From an uncultured Burkholderiales bacterium (GTDB taxonomy: Bacteria; Pseudomonadota; Gammaproteobacteria; Burkholderiales; Burkholderiaceae_C): 6,239 nt of DNA. Made by a program: the position numbers and the translations under genes. The DNA lies in contig CALCBL010000419.1 in the NCBI GenBank assembly GCA_937897495.1, positions 1 through 6,239 on the forward strand, written 5' to 3'. The notes under the pieces are model-generated. The model was not told the origin of the DNA. It saw only the letters and a list, made by a program, of their open reading frames with translations, and made no database searches. Numbering within the stretch: the stretch's first letter is position 1; each line of letters begins with the position of its first letter. Shown here one piece after another: positions 1 to 5,703 of the stretch.

Positions 1-379
1 GCAAATGTTCGCGGCCCCTGAGGCCCAACTGAGCCAAGGCCGCCATGGCATCGGTCAAAGACAACTGGCGCCCGGCAATAGAAGCATGGGAAAGCAGATT
101 TTCTAGGGGGGTCAGGTCTTCTTTGAGGGCCAATTGGTGCCCGAGATAGGCCAGATTGGCTCTAAATTCATCTGAATTTTCGGAAACTGGCTGGCCTTGC
201 CAGCAAATCTCGCCCTCTTCCAGAGGACTTAAGCCGCAAGCCAGCCTTAGCAAGCTGGTTTTCCCAACCCCATTGTCGCCCTCCAAATGCAAATACTCGC
301 CGGCTTGCAATGAAAAGGAGACGCCTGAAAACAGACGTTTTTCACCGCGGGAGCAACAAAGATTGGAAACGCTGAACAT
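1..379 (-). CDS. ccmA: CcmA, heme exporter ATP-binding protein (N-terminal part, cut by left edge)
   Basis: ABC-type ATPase that, with CcmB, powers the CcmABCD system delivering heme for cytochrome c maturation; it acts at the cytoplasmic face of the inner membrane. The first 126 residues are visible. The Walker A motif GDNGVGKTS is at residues 34-42, followed by LLRLACGLSPLEEGEI. The stretch YLGHQLALKEDLTPLENL at 78-95 is the CcmA version of the Q-loop region (E. coli CcmA, from memory, has GHQPGIKTRLTALENL), which separates it from other small ABC ATPases. The signature motif, Walker B and the rest lie beyond the window. ATG at 379 is chosen because the protein begins there in family register and there is no other ATG, GTG or TTG back to the in-frame stop at 425-427. 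Its ribosome binding site is weak (AGG, 4 bases before the ATG). The ccmB gene would be expected beyond the left edge. An upstream terminator suggests it has its own promoter. Confidence 0.9.
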   Translation of the reverse strand, partial: MFSVSNLCCSRGEKRLFSGVSFSLQAGEYLHLEGDNGVGKTSLLRLACGLSPLEEGEICWQGQPVSENSDEFRANLAYLGHQLALKEDLTPLENLLSHASIAGRQLSLTDAMAALAQLGLRGREHL

Positions 380-422
380 GTGCCTGAATGATCGCAGAAG
401 ATGCCCATTCAGAATTGATTCA

Positions 423-428
423 AGTCAA
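423..428 (-). promoter_or_regulatory. Possible -35 box of a ccmA promoter
   Basis: On the minus strand, TTGACT (five of six consensus bases) lies just downstream of the terminator at 441-467 and about 45 bases before the ccmA ATG. That is where a separate ccmA promoter would be needed. No good -10 box is found at 16-18 bases, so this is only a weak candidate. Confidence 0.2.
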
Positions 429-440
429 AAAATAATGAGC

Positions 441-467
441 GAAAAAGGGCAAATTTGACTTTGCCCT
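441..467 (-). terminator. Intrinsic terminator after the membrane-protein gene
   Basis: The arms AGGGCAAA (446-453) and TTTGCCCT (460-467) form a perfect 8-bp stem with a 6-base loop. Read on the minus strand, the stem is followed by a run of T (complement of the A-run 442-446). It lies 19 bases past the stop of the 486-944 gene and 62 bases before ccmA, so it should end the membrane-protein transcript before ccmA. On the plus strand there is no T-run directly after the stem. Confidence 0.75.
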
Positions 468-485
468 CCATTTTAATACTCTGGC

Positions 486-944
486 TTAGTTGGCAGGCGG
501 TACGCCTTGATCTTGTTCAAGTTCTTTGGCACGTTTATCGGCTTCAGATTTTCTGTACAAACTCAGCACATTGGGCAATCGATCTAGCATTTCAGTCCAC
601 TCATACTCAAAGGGCAGCCCTATCCATTCACCACTGGATTTGAGGCCGGCAATGCTGGCCTTAATTTGATGCCTTGCGACATCAAACATCTTTAATTCTT
701 CTTCTAGCAAGGACTCACGTTTATTTTTAGAGATGTCCGCCTCGAGCAAGACCAGCTTGTCGTGGTGCATCGCTAACTCGCGTTTAAGCGTTTCAGAAGA
801 AAGCATGCTGCCATGAGGATGCTGAATTTCCTCTAGCTTTTCAGTAATTTCTTGAAAACTTTGCTGGGTCTGAAAATAGAAAATCAGAAAACCTGCCAAA
901 AGGATAAAAAGGACAGCAATAACCAGCAGGAAAAAATTGTCCAT
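486..944 (-). CDS. Unrecognised 152-residue single-pass membrane protein with helical coiled-coil-like region
   Basis: I do not recognise a family. Residues 4-24 are strongly hydrophobic (FFLLVIAVLFILLAGFLIFYF) and without charges, giving one N-terminal membrane anchor or uncleaved signal anchor. From about 25 to 105 the chain is rich in E, K, Q and L with heptad-like spacing, suggesting a helical, possibly coiled-coil, rod. The segment near 110-135 (GEWIGLPFEYEWTEMLDRLP) is more aromatic and may be a small folded tip. The end is charged (SEADKRAKELEQDQ). No cysteines or catalytic motifs are visible. The start is set at ATG 944 because GTGAGG lies 6 bases upstream as a ribosome binding site; the in-frame GTG at 956 is part of that site and adds only four residues. 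It sits upstream of ccmA but is separated by a terminator, and reads divergently from the molybdoenzyme gene. A link to cytochrome biogenesis is only a guess. Confidence 0.75.
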   Translation of the reverse strand: MDNFFLLVIAVLFILLAGFLIFYFQTQQSFQEITEKLEEIQHPHGSMLSSETLKRELAMHHDKLVLLEADISKNKRESLLEEELKMFDVARHQIKASIAGLKSSGEWIGLPFEYEWTEMLDRLPNVLSLYRKSEADKRAKELEQDQGVPPAN

Positions 945-959
945 AGCAAACCTCACTTC

Positions 960-990
960 GTCAATTTGACACCATCCTACCTAAGTGTCA
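960..990. promoter_or_regulatory. Inverted-repeat cluster in the divergent control region, possible operator
   Basis: Three related GTCA/TGAC half sites fall within 31 bases. GTCAA and TTGAC flank a single T at 960-970, giving a perfect 11-base palindrome. TGACAC (967-972) and GTGTCA (985-990) form a second inverted repeat with a 12-base spacer. The cluster overlaps the candidate minus-strand -10 box and a perfect plus-strand TTGACA (966-971), which has no good -10 partner. This placement would suit a regulator acting on both divergent genes. The binding protein is unknown. Confidence 0.3.
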
Positions 991-1002
991 CCTATGGGGC
1001 AA
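974..1002 (-). promoter_or_regulatory. Candidate promoter of the membrane-protein gene
   Basis: On the minus strand, TTGCCC (1002-997) and TAGGAT (979-974) are separated by exactly 17 bases, and each matches four of six consensus positions. The predicted start of transcription is about 23 bases before the ATG at 944, leaving room for the GTGAGG ribosome binding site. Prediction from pattern only. Confidence 0.35.
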
Positions 1003-1065
1003 CTCGGCGTTAGCCATTTTGGCCCACTTGAGCAAAAAATACACTTCAAAGCTACACTTCGCCTC

Positions 1066-1071
1066 AAGGAG
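1066..1071 (+). promoter_or_regulatory. Ribosome binding site deciding the GTG start of the molybdoenzyme gene
   Basis: AAGGAG lies 9 bases before the GTG at 1081. The reading frame stays open up to a GTG at 985, but there is no purine-rich site before that codon, and an in-frame TAA stands directly upstream at 982-984. This supports 1081 as the start. Confidence 0.7.
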
Positions 1072-1080
1072 AACCCGTCT

Positions 1081-3426
1081 GTGAACCAAGCTTTAGCCAC
1101 CTCATCTTTAGATTCATCCCCCGAGACCACCCGCTTTGGCAGCGGCAAATCGGTTAAACGACTCGAAGACCAGCAGCTCCTTCTAGGCGCAGGTCAGTAC
1201 ACAAACGACGTCACCCTGCCCGGTCAGTCTTATTTGGTTTTCCTTCGCTCCCCCTATCCACACGCCAAAATTACCCGCCTTGACACCACTGCTGCCAAGG
1301 CCATGCCGGGCGTCTATGGCCTCATAACAGGTCAAGACCTCTTGGCTGCAGGCGTCAAGCCCATGGCGCGTCCCATGAACTTCAAACGGGCAGATGGTGG
1401 CCCCTTGTCTTCCACCACACGCTACCCCCTGGCCACAGACACCGTTCGATTTGTGGGCGAACCCATTGCGGCGGTCGTGGCTGACACTGAAGAAAACGCG
1501 CGCAATGCAGCTGAGGCCATTCAGATTGAGTTTGACCCCTTGCAAAGTGCAAGCACCTTGGCCGATGCACTGGCGCCCAATGCCCCTTTGTTCACCGAAG
1601 CGCCCGACAACCGCGTGGCAGAAACTCGCTATGGCGACATCACGGCCACCCAAGCGGCCTTTGCACAAGCCGCACATGTGGTTCACCTGGACATTGTGAA
1701 CCAGCGCGTCGCCGCTCTGGCCATTGAACCCCGAAGCGTGCTGGCCTACCCAGAAAACGGTCGACTGACCATTCGCATGAGCAGTCAAATGCCCACAGGC
1801 GTTCGCACCACCGTTTCCGATCTTCTCGGCATTGACAAAGAAAAAGTCCGCGTCCTTGTGGGCGATGTGGGCGGTGGCTTTGGCATGAAAACCGGCGCCT
1901 ATGCAGAAGACGTGGTCACTGCTTTTTGTGCACACACTTTGGCCCGGCCAGTGAAATGGATTGCCGACCGCAGCGAAGAATTTTTGAGCAGCGCACACGG
2001 CCGCGACATTCAAACCAAAGCGTCTTTGGCCTTGGCCCAAGACGGCAAAATTTTGGGCTTGCGCATCGAAACCTTGGCCAATGTAGGCGCCTACCCCACC
2101 ATGACCGGCTTGGCCATCCAAATGCTCATAGGCCCTTGGGTGCAAAGCAGCGTGTACGACATTCAAACCATTGACTACCATTTCACGGGCGTGATGACCA
2201 ATACCGCAAGTACCGGTGCTTACCGCGGTGCAGGTCGCCCTGAAGCCATTTACAACATGGAGCGTTTGATGGACGAGGCTGCGCGCGTGAGCGGCATTGA
2301 CCGCGTGCAACTGCGACGCAAAAATTTCATCAAGCCCGATCAAATGCCCTACAAGAATCCGATGGGCCAGGTCTATGACACTGGCGCCTTTGAGATGATC
2401 ATGAACGAGGCTTTGGAAAAGGCCGACTGGCACGGCTTTGCCAAACGGGAAGCTGCCTCCAAAGCCAAAGGCTTATGGCGTGGTTTGGGCATTGCCACCT
2501 TTTTGGAATGGACAGGCGGCAACGCGCTAGAAGAAAACGTGCAGGTCCAAATTTTGGCCGATGGCATGATTGAAGTGGTCTCTGCGGTCAATGCCATGGG
2601 TCAGGGCATTGCCACCTCCCTTGCCCAATTGGTGGTCGATGTGTTTGGTGTTGACATTTCGCAAGTGCGCGTTATTTTGGGCGATACCGACCGCGCCAAC
2701 GGCTTTGGCAGCGCGGGCTCTAGGTCGCTTTTCACCGGGGGGTCGGCCATGCGCGTGGGTGCCGAGAAAACTTTGGACAAAGCCCGTGAATTGGCAGGCC
2801 AAGCTTTAGAAGCCTCTGCGTCAGATTTAGCCTACCAAGGCGGCACCTTCAGCGTCAAAGGAACCGACCTGAAAATTTCATTGGCAGACTTGGCCAAGCG
2901 CCAACCTGAGGCGCGCATCGAAATGCAATCCAGCACCACCGCCAGCGGCCCCACTTGGCCCAACGGGTGTCATATCTGCGAGATCGAACTCAACCCTGCC
3001 ACGGGCGAAACCAAAGTGGTGTCTTACACCTCGATGAACGATGCAGGCCGCATTGTGAACCCCATGATTGTGGAGGGGCAACTTGACGGCGGCGCCGTGC
3101 AAGGCATGGGTCAAGCCTTGTTAGAGGGCATGGTTTATGACGCAGAAAGCGGTCAATTGCTGACCGGCAGTTTGATGGACTATGCGGCACCCCGAGCAGA
3201 CATCATGCCGGAAATGTTCCATACATTCACCAACCAAACGGTTCCCAGCACCAACAACGTCTTGGGCGTCAAAGGCGTGGGCGAGTTGGGCACGATTGGT
3301 GCAACACCTTGTGTGGTGAATGCCGTGGCTGATGCCATGGCCAGAAATGGCCATGCCGATAAAGCACTCAAGTTACAAATGCCCATGACAGCGTTCCGCC
3401 TGTGGGAATTGCTTCACTCAGTGTGA
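1081..3426 (+). CDS. Xanthine dehydrogenase / CoxL-like family molybdopterin-binding large subunit
   Basis: Large, molybdenum-cofactor-binding subunit of a molybdenum hydroxylase, 781 residues, the usual length of CoxL-type large subunits. An aldehyde oxidase/xanthine dehydrogenase a/b hammerhead domain occupies about residues 15-145; two molybdopterin-binding domains follow. Visible motifs are GDVGGGFGMK (261-270), AYRGAGRPEA (380-389), MGQG (506-509), GSAGSRS (543-549) and GVKGVGELGTIG, whose Glu735 matches the catalytic glutamate of the family. AYRGAGR is the form II/general-family sequence, not the AYxCSFR loop of true form I CO dehydrogenase, so CO oxidation is not supported. The substrate is unknown; aldehydes or N-heterocycles are typical of relatives. 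Partners normally include a small 2Fe-2S subunit and an FAD subunit; neither is encoded beside it nor fused to it. The reading frame is intact and the catalytic residues are present, so it does not look decayed. A MarR-type gene follows 65 bases later on the same strand. Confidence 0.9.
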   Translation: MNQALATSSLDSSPETTRFGSGKSVKRLEDQQLLLGAGQYTNDVTLPGQSYLVFLRSPYPHAKITRLDTTAAKAMPGVYGLITGQDLLAAGVKPMARPMNFKRADGGPLSSTTRYPLATDTVRFVGEPIAAVVADTEENARNAAEAIQIEFDPLQSASTLADALAPNAPLFTEAPDNRVAETRYGDITATQAAFAQAAHVVHLDIVNQRVAALAIEPRSVLAYPENGRLTIRMSSQMPTGVRTTVSDLLGIDKEKVRVLVGDVGGGFGMKTGAYAEDVVTAFCAHTLARPVKWIADRSEEFLSSAHGRDIQTKASLALAQDGKILGLRIETLANVGAYPTMTGLAIQMLIGPWVQSSVYDIQTIDYHFTGVMTNTASTGAYRGAGRPEAIYNMERLMDEAARVSGIDRVQLRRKNFIKPDQMPYKNPMGQVYDTGAFEMIMNEALEKADWHGFAKREAASKAKGLWRGLGIATFLEWTGGNALEENVQVQILADGMIEVVSAVNAMGQGIATSLAQLVVDVFGVDISQVRVILGDTDRANGFGSAGSRSLFTGGSAMRVGAEKTLDKARELAGQALEASASDLAYQGGTFSVKGTDLKISLADLAKRQPEARIEMQSSTTASGPTWPNGCHICEIELNPATGETKVVSYTSMNDAGRIVNPMIVEGQLDGGAVQGMGQALLEGMVYDAESGQLLTGSLMDYAAPRADIMPEMFHTFTNQTVPSTNNVLGVKGVGELGTIGATPCVVNAVADAMARNGHADKALKLQMPMTAFRLWELLHSV

Positions 3427-3428
3427 AA

Positions 3429-3444
3429 AAATCTCTGAAGATTT
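3429..3444. promoter_or_regulatory. Short palindrome upstream of the MarR-type gene, possible operator
   Basis: AAATCT, a 4-base spacer and AGATTT form a perfect 16-base inverted repeat just after the molybdoenzyme stop codon, overlapping a TTTACA -35 candidate at 3442-3447. MarR proteins often bind palindromes of this size near their own promoter, so self-regulation is possible. It is A+T rich and short, so chance is a real alternative. It has no plus-strand T-run and is not a convincing terminator. Confidence 0.25.
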
Positions 3445-3485
3445 ACATCAATTCAAACATGCTTTTCAAATTCTGCACATAGAAT
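3442..3485 (+). promoter_or_regulatory. Candidate promoter elements for the MarR-type gene
   Basis: Two readings are possible. TTTACA (3442-3447) with TCAAAT (3466-3471) at an 18-base spacing would give a leader of about 14 bases. Alternatively TAGAAT (3480-3485), matching five of six -10 bases, lies 6 bases before the ATG at 3492 and would give a leaderless mRNA, but it has no good -35 box. The region is markedly A+T rich compared with the genes around it. Confidence 0.35.
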
Positions 3486-3491
3486 ATCGCC

Positions 3492-3860
3492 ATGCATTCT
3501 CAAACCAAATCAGCCAGCGCCAATGCCTACATGCGGTTTCTGCAATTGGCCAAGTCTGTTCAAGCTTTACCTGACGGGCCGAATTTAGACGCCAATGAAA
3601 AAGCATTGCTTGAAGAAATTGCGCTAAGTTGGTTTGAAAACCGTGTCATGACTGTCAGAGAAGCCATTGGCCTCACTCACTTAGGTTCGCCTGCCACCTT
3701 GCACAAGCGCATCACGCGTTTGCGTCAAAAAGATTTGTTGAAAACCTTCAACCAACCTGAAGACAAGCGCGCCAAGTACCTCATCCCTACCGATCAAACC
3801 ATCGCTATGTTTCGTGACTTTGGCAAGAAAATGAATTCGGCCCTTTCTTCACCTACCTGA
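3492..3860 (+). CDS. MarR-type winged-helix DNA-binding protein
   Basis: Predicted transcription regulator of 122 residues. The core from about residue 35 to 105 reads as a winged helix: helices around 35-62, a recognition helix near SPATLHKRITRLRQKDLL (66-83), and a wing FNQPEDKRAKYLIPT (86-100). The D-K-R in the wing followed by a hydrophobic strand and a Thr is the usual MarR pattern. It is shorter than typical MarR proteins (140-160 residues), with reduced dimerisation helices, so it may belong to a small winged-helix subfamily. No cysteines are present, which argues against a cysteine redox sensor. The ATG at 3492 has no recognisable ribosome binding site. It follows the molybdoenzyme gene on the same strand and faces hemW tail to tail with a 30-base gap. 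Control of the molybdoenzyme gene is an inference from position; the ligand and targets are unknown. Confidence 0.8.
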   Translation: MHSQTKSASANAYMRFLQLAKSVQALPDGPNLDANEKALLEEIALSWFENRVMTVREAIGLTHLGSPATLHKRITRLRQKDLLKTFNQPEDKRAKYLIPTDQTIAMFRDFGKKMNSALSSPT

Positions 3861-3891
3861 AAAAACAGTGCCTTGTTGATGGCGCACTGTT
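3860..3891 (-). terminator. Intrinsic terminator of the rph-rdgB-hemW operon
   Basis: AACAGTGC (3864-3871) and GCACTGTT (3884-3891) form a perfect 8-bp stem with a 12-base loop. On the minus strand it begins at the hemW stop codon and is followed by T residues (complement of the A-run 3860-3865, partly in the stem). On the plus strand only CAAGG follows, so it looks one-directional. It fills the gap between the two convergent genes; its T-run touches the last base of the MarR-type gene's stop codon. Confidence 0.7.
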
Positions 3892-5096
3892 CAAGGTTCT
3901 GCCAAGAACAACTCTTGCAGATCGCTTAAAAAATCAAACCCCTTTTCAGTGGGCCAAACTTTGGCCAAGTCTCGAACAAGCAAGCCTTTGGCTTCGGCCT
4001 GAGCCAAACCCTTTTGGATTGAGGTCATGGCCAATCCTGTTCGGGCCATGTAATCGGCCAAGCTAAAGCCCTCTTTTAAACGCAAGGCATTGAGCATGTA
4101 CTCAAAGGGCAATTCTTCGCGCGACACTTCTTCATGCTGCGTGGCAGGCTCTCCTTTAAGCGCTTGGGTCATGTAGAGTTGCGGCTCTCTAAAACGCACT
4201 TGCCGCGTAATGCGATGCGCAAAACTCAGCTTGCTGTGCGCGCCAGCACCAATGCCCAAATAATCGCCAAACTGCCAATAGTTGAGGTTGTGCCAACATT
4301 TGTGGCCCGGCTTGGCATAGGCAGACACCTCATACCTTTGCAGACCTTCAGCGCCTGTCATTTCAGTGATCAAGTCCATCATGGCGTAGGCGTCGTCTTC
4401 TTCGGGTAACACGGGCGGATGTTTGGCAAACAGCGTGTTGGGCTCGATGGTGAGGTGGTAAATGGAAATGTGAGGTGGCTTGAAACTCAAAGCTGTTTGA
4501 ACATCTTGCGTCAGATCGCTCAGTGTTTGACCCGGCAGGGCATACATCAAATCCAAGTTGAAGGTTTCAAAAGCAGACTGCGCTTCTTCAACGGCAGCCA
4601 TAGCCTGATCGCGGTTGTGCACGCGGCCAAGCGCTTTTAAATGCCCGTCATTGAAACTCTGCACGCCAATGGACAAACGCGTGACACCGGCCGCACGAAA
4701 GGCTTTAAAGCGATCTTTTTCAAAGGTACCCGGGTTGGCTTCCAATGTAATTTCAGCTTCTGCCTCCAAAGGCAATCGGGCCCTGATGCCACTGATCAAT
4801 CGATCGATGCTGCTCGGTGTGAATAAACTGGGTGTGCCCCCGCCAATGAAAACACTGTGAACAGGTCGACCCCAAACTAAAGGCAAACTGGTTTCTAAAT
4901 CTGCCAACAAGGCATCGATGTAGCGCTGCTCTGGCATGGCTTGTGAGTTGTCGCGCCATTCGTGAGAATTGAAATCGCAGTAGGGACATTTTTGAATGCA
5001 CCACGGCAAATGCACATACAAAGAAAGCGGTGGCAATGATTGCAACTGCAGCAAGCCAGGTCGCATGGCGTGTACCACGTCAAAGGCTTGTTTCAT
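3891..5096 (-). CDS. hemW: HemW, radical SAM heme chaperone
   Basis: Cytoplasmic radical SAM-family protein of 401 residues that binds heme and is thought to hand it to respiratory enzymes; older annotation often calls it oxygen-independent coproporphyrinogen III oxidase. The iron-sulfur motif C33-x3-C37-x2-C40 is followed by D-F42. HemN has a fourth cysteine where this has Phe, which points to HemW. GGGTPS at 85-90 and EANPGT at 119-124 are the SAM-binding strand motifs, and GVTRLSIGVQSF follows. The C-terminal region from about 290 (EELPFEYMLNALRLKEGF onward) is the HemN_C winged-helix-like domain. The ATG directly follows the rdgB stop (TGAATG) without a strong ribosome binding site, so translation is probably coupled to rdgB. 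A later in-frame ATG (residue 11) begins the conserved RPGLLQL stretch but also lacks a binding site. The gene ends in a terminator. Confidence 0.93.
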   Translation of the reverse strand: MKQAFDVVHAMRPGLLQLQSLPPLSLYVHLPWCIQKCPYCDFNSHEWRDNSQAMPEQRYIDALLADLETSLPLVWGRPVHSVFIGGGTPSLFTPSSIDRLISGIRARLPLEAEAEITLEANPGTFEKDRFKAFRAAGVTRLSIGVQSFNDGHLKALGRVHNRDQAMAAVEEAQSAFETFNLDLMYALPGQTLSDLTQDVQTALSFKPPHISIYHLTIEPNTLFAKHPPVLPEEDDAYAMMDLITEMTGAEGLQRYEVSAYAKPGHKCWHNLNYWQFGDYLGIGAGAHSKLSFAHRITRQVRFREPQLYMTQALKGEPATQHEEVSREELPFEYMLNALRLKEGFSLADYMARTGLAMTSIQKGLAQAEAKGLLVRDLAKVWPTEKGFDFLSDLQELFLAEP

Positions 5097-5699
5097 TCAA
5101 AGACCCCAGCGCTCGCGCATGAGCGCCACCATGGCTTGCGAGGATCGACCGCGGTGGCTGTTGGCGTTCTTCACTTCTACGGGCAATTGCGCAAAAGTTT
5201 TTCCAAATTCAGGCAAGAACAACACGGGGTCAAATCCAAAACCATTGGCGCCTAGAGGTTCTCTTGCAATGTCAACCACCACCCGACCCACGGCAATCAA
5301 AGGCTCTGGGTCGTAGGCACTTCTGACAGCCACCAAAGTACTCACCATGGCGGCACGTCGGTTTTCAACATCGGCCATTTGCTCAAGCACTGCCGTCACA
5401 TTGTTGGCATCTGATTTTTCATACCCAAATTGCGTGCAATAGTAGGCTGTATCTACGCCAGGCAAGCCACCAAAGGCATCAATGCACAAGCCGGCATCGT
5501 CTGCCACAGCGGGCAAGCCACTTTGTTCAGCAGCATGACGTGCTTTGGCCAACGCGTTTTCAACAAATGTTTTGTAGGGCTCTTCGGCTTCCGAAATATT
5601 CAACTCAGACTGGCGGACCAATTGCACATTGAGCGCGCCAAACATGGTTTGCAATTCGGCCAATTTACCCGCGTTGTTAGACGCCAAAACCATCTTCAT
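5097..5699 (-). CDS. rdgB: RdgB/HAM1-type dITP/XTP pyrophosphatase
   Basis: Cytoplasmic house-cleaning nucleotidase that hydrolyses dITP, XTP and related non-canonical purine triphosphates to monophosphates and pyrophosphate, keeping them out of DNA and RNA. The 200 residues match the normal family length. Motifs are ASNNAGKLAEL (6-16), TFVENALAKARHAA (44-57), VADDAGLCIDAFGG with Asp68 at the catalytic position, FGFDP (154-158) and SHRGRS (181-186). The frame is open further upstream, but ATG 5699 is chosen because GGAG lies 9 bases before it and ASNN sits at the expected distance; a longer start would overlap rph. The gene begins 4 bases after the rph stop and ends directly against the hemW ATG, so it is the middle gene of a tight operon. 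The stretch GVDTAYYCTQFGYEK resembles Burkholderiales versions. Confidence 0.95.
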   Translation of the reverse strand: MKMVLASNNAGKLAELQTMFGALNVQLVRQSELNISEAEEPYKTFVENALAKARHAAEQSGLPAVADDAGLCIDAFGGLPGVDTAYYCTQFGYEKSDANNVTAVLEQMADVENRRAAMVSTLVAVRSAYDPEPLIAVGRVVVDIAREPLGANGFGFDPVLFLPEFGKTFAQLPVEVKNANSHRGRSSQAMVALMRERWGL

Positions 5700-5703
5700 G
5701 AAA

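Noticed and set aside
156..643. Two plus-strand open frames of 100 and 62 codons in the ccmA/membrane-protein region
   Set aside because: They run antisense to ccmA and the membrane-protein gene, cross the terminator hairpin, and show no motifs or ribosome binding sites.
985..1080. Longer N-terminus of the molybdoenzyme subunit starting at GTG 985
   Set aside because: No ribosome binding site precedes it, the extra 32 residues resemble nothing in the family, and a good AAGGAG stands before GTG 1081.
1183..2433. Long antisense open frame of 416 codons inside the molybdoenzyme gene
   Set aside because: It is the mirror of a strongly coding sequence, with low-complexity composition rich in H, G, A and C, no family motifs and no ribosome binding site. 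The plus-strand frame has clear cofactor motifs.
1081..3426. Calling the large subunit an aerobic carbon monoxide dehydrogenase (CoxL)
   Set aside because: The form I active-site loop AYxCSFR is absent and AYRGAGR is present, and there are no coxM/coxS genes, so only the broad family can be supported.
3429..3444. A+T-rich hairpin after the molybdoenzyme stop as a terminator
   Set aside because: Only 6 weak base pairs and no T-run on the plus strand; kept only as a possible operator.
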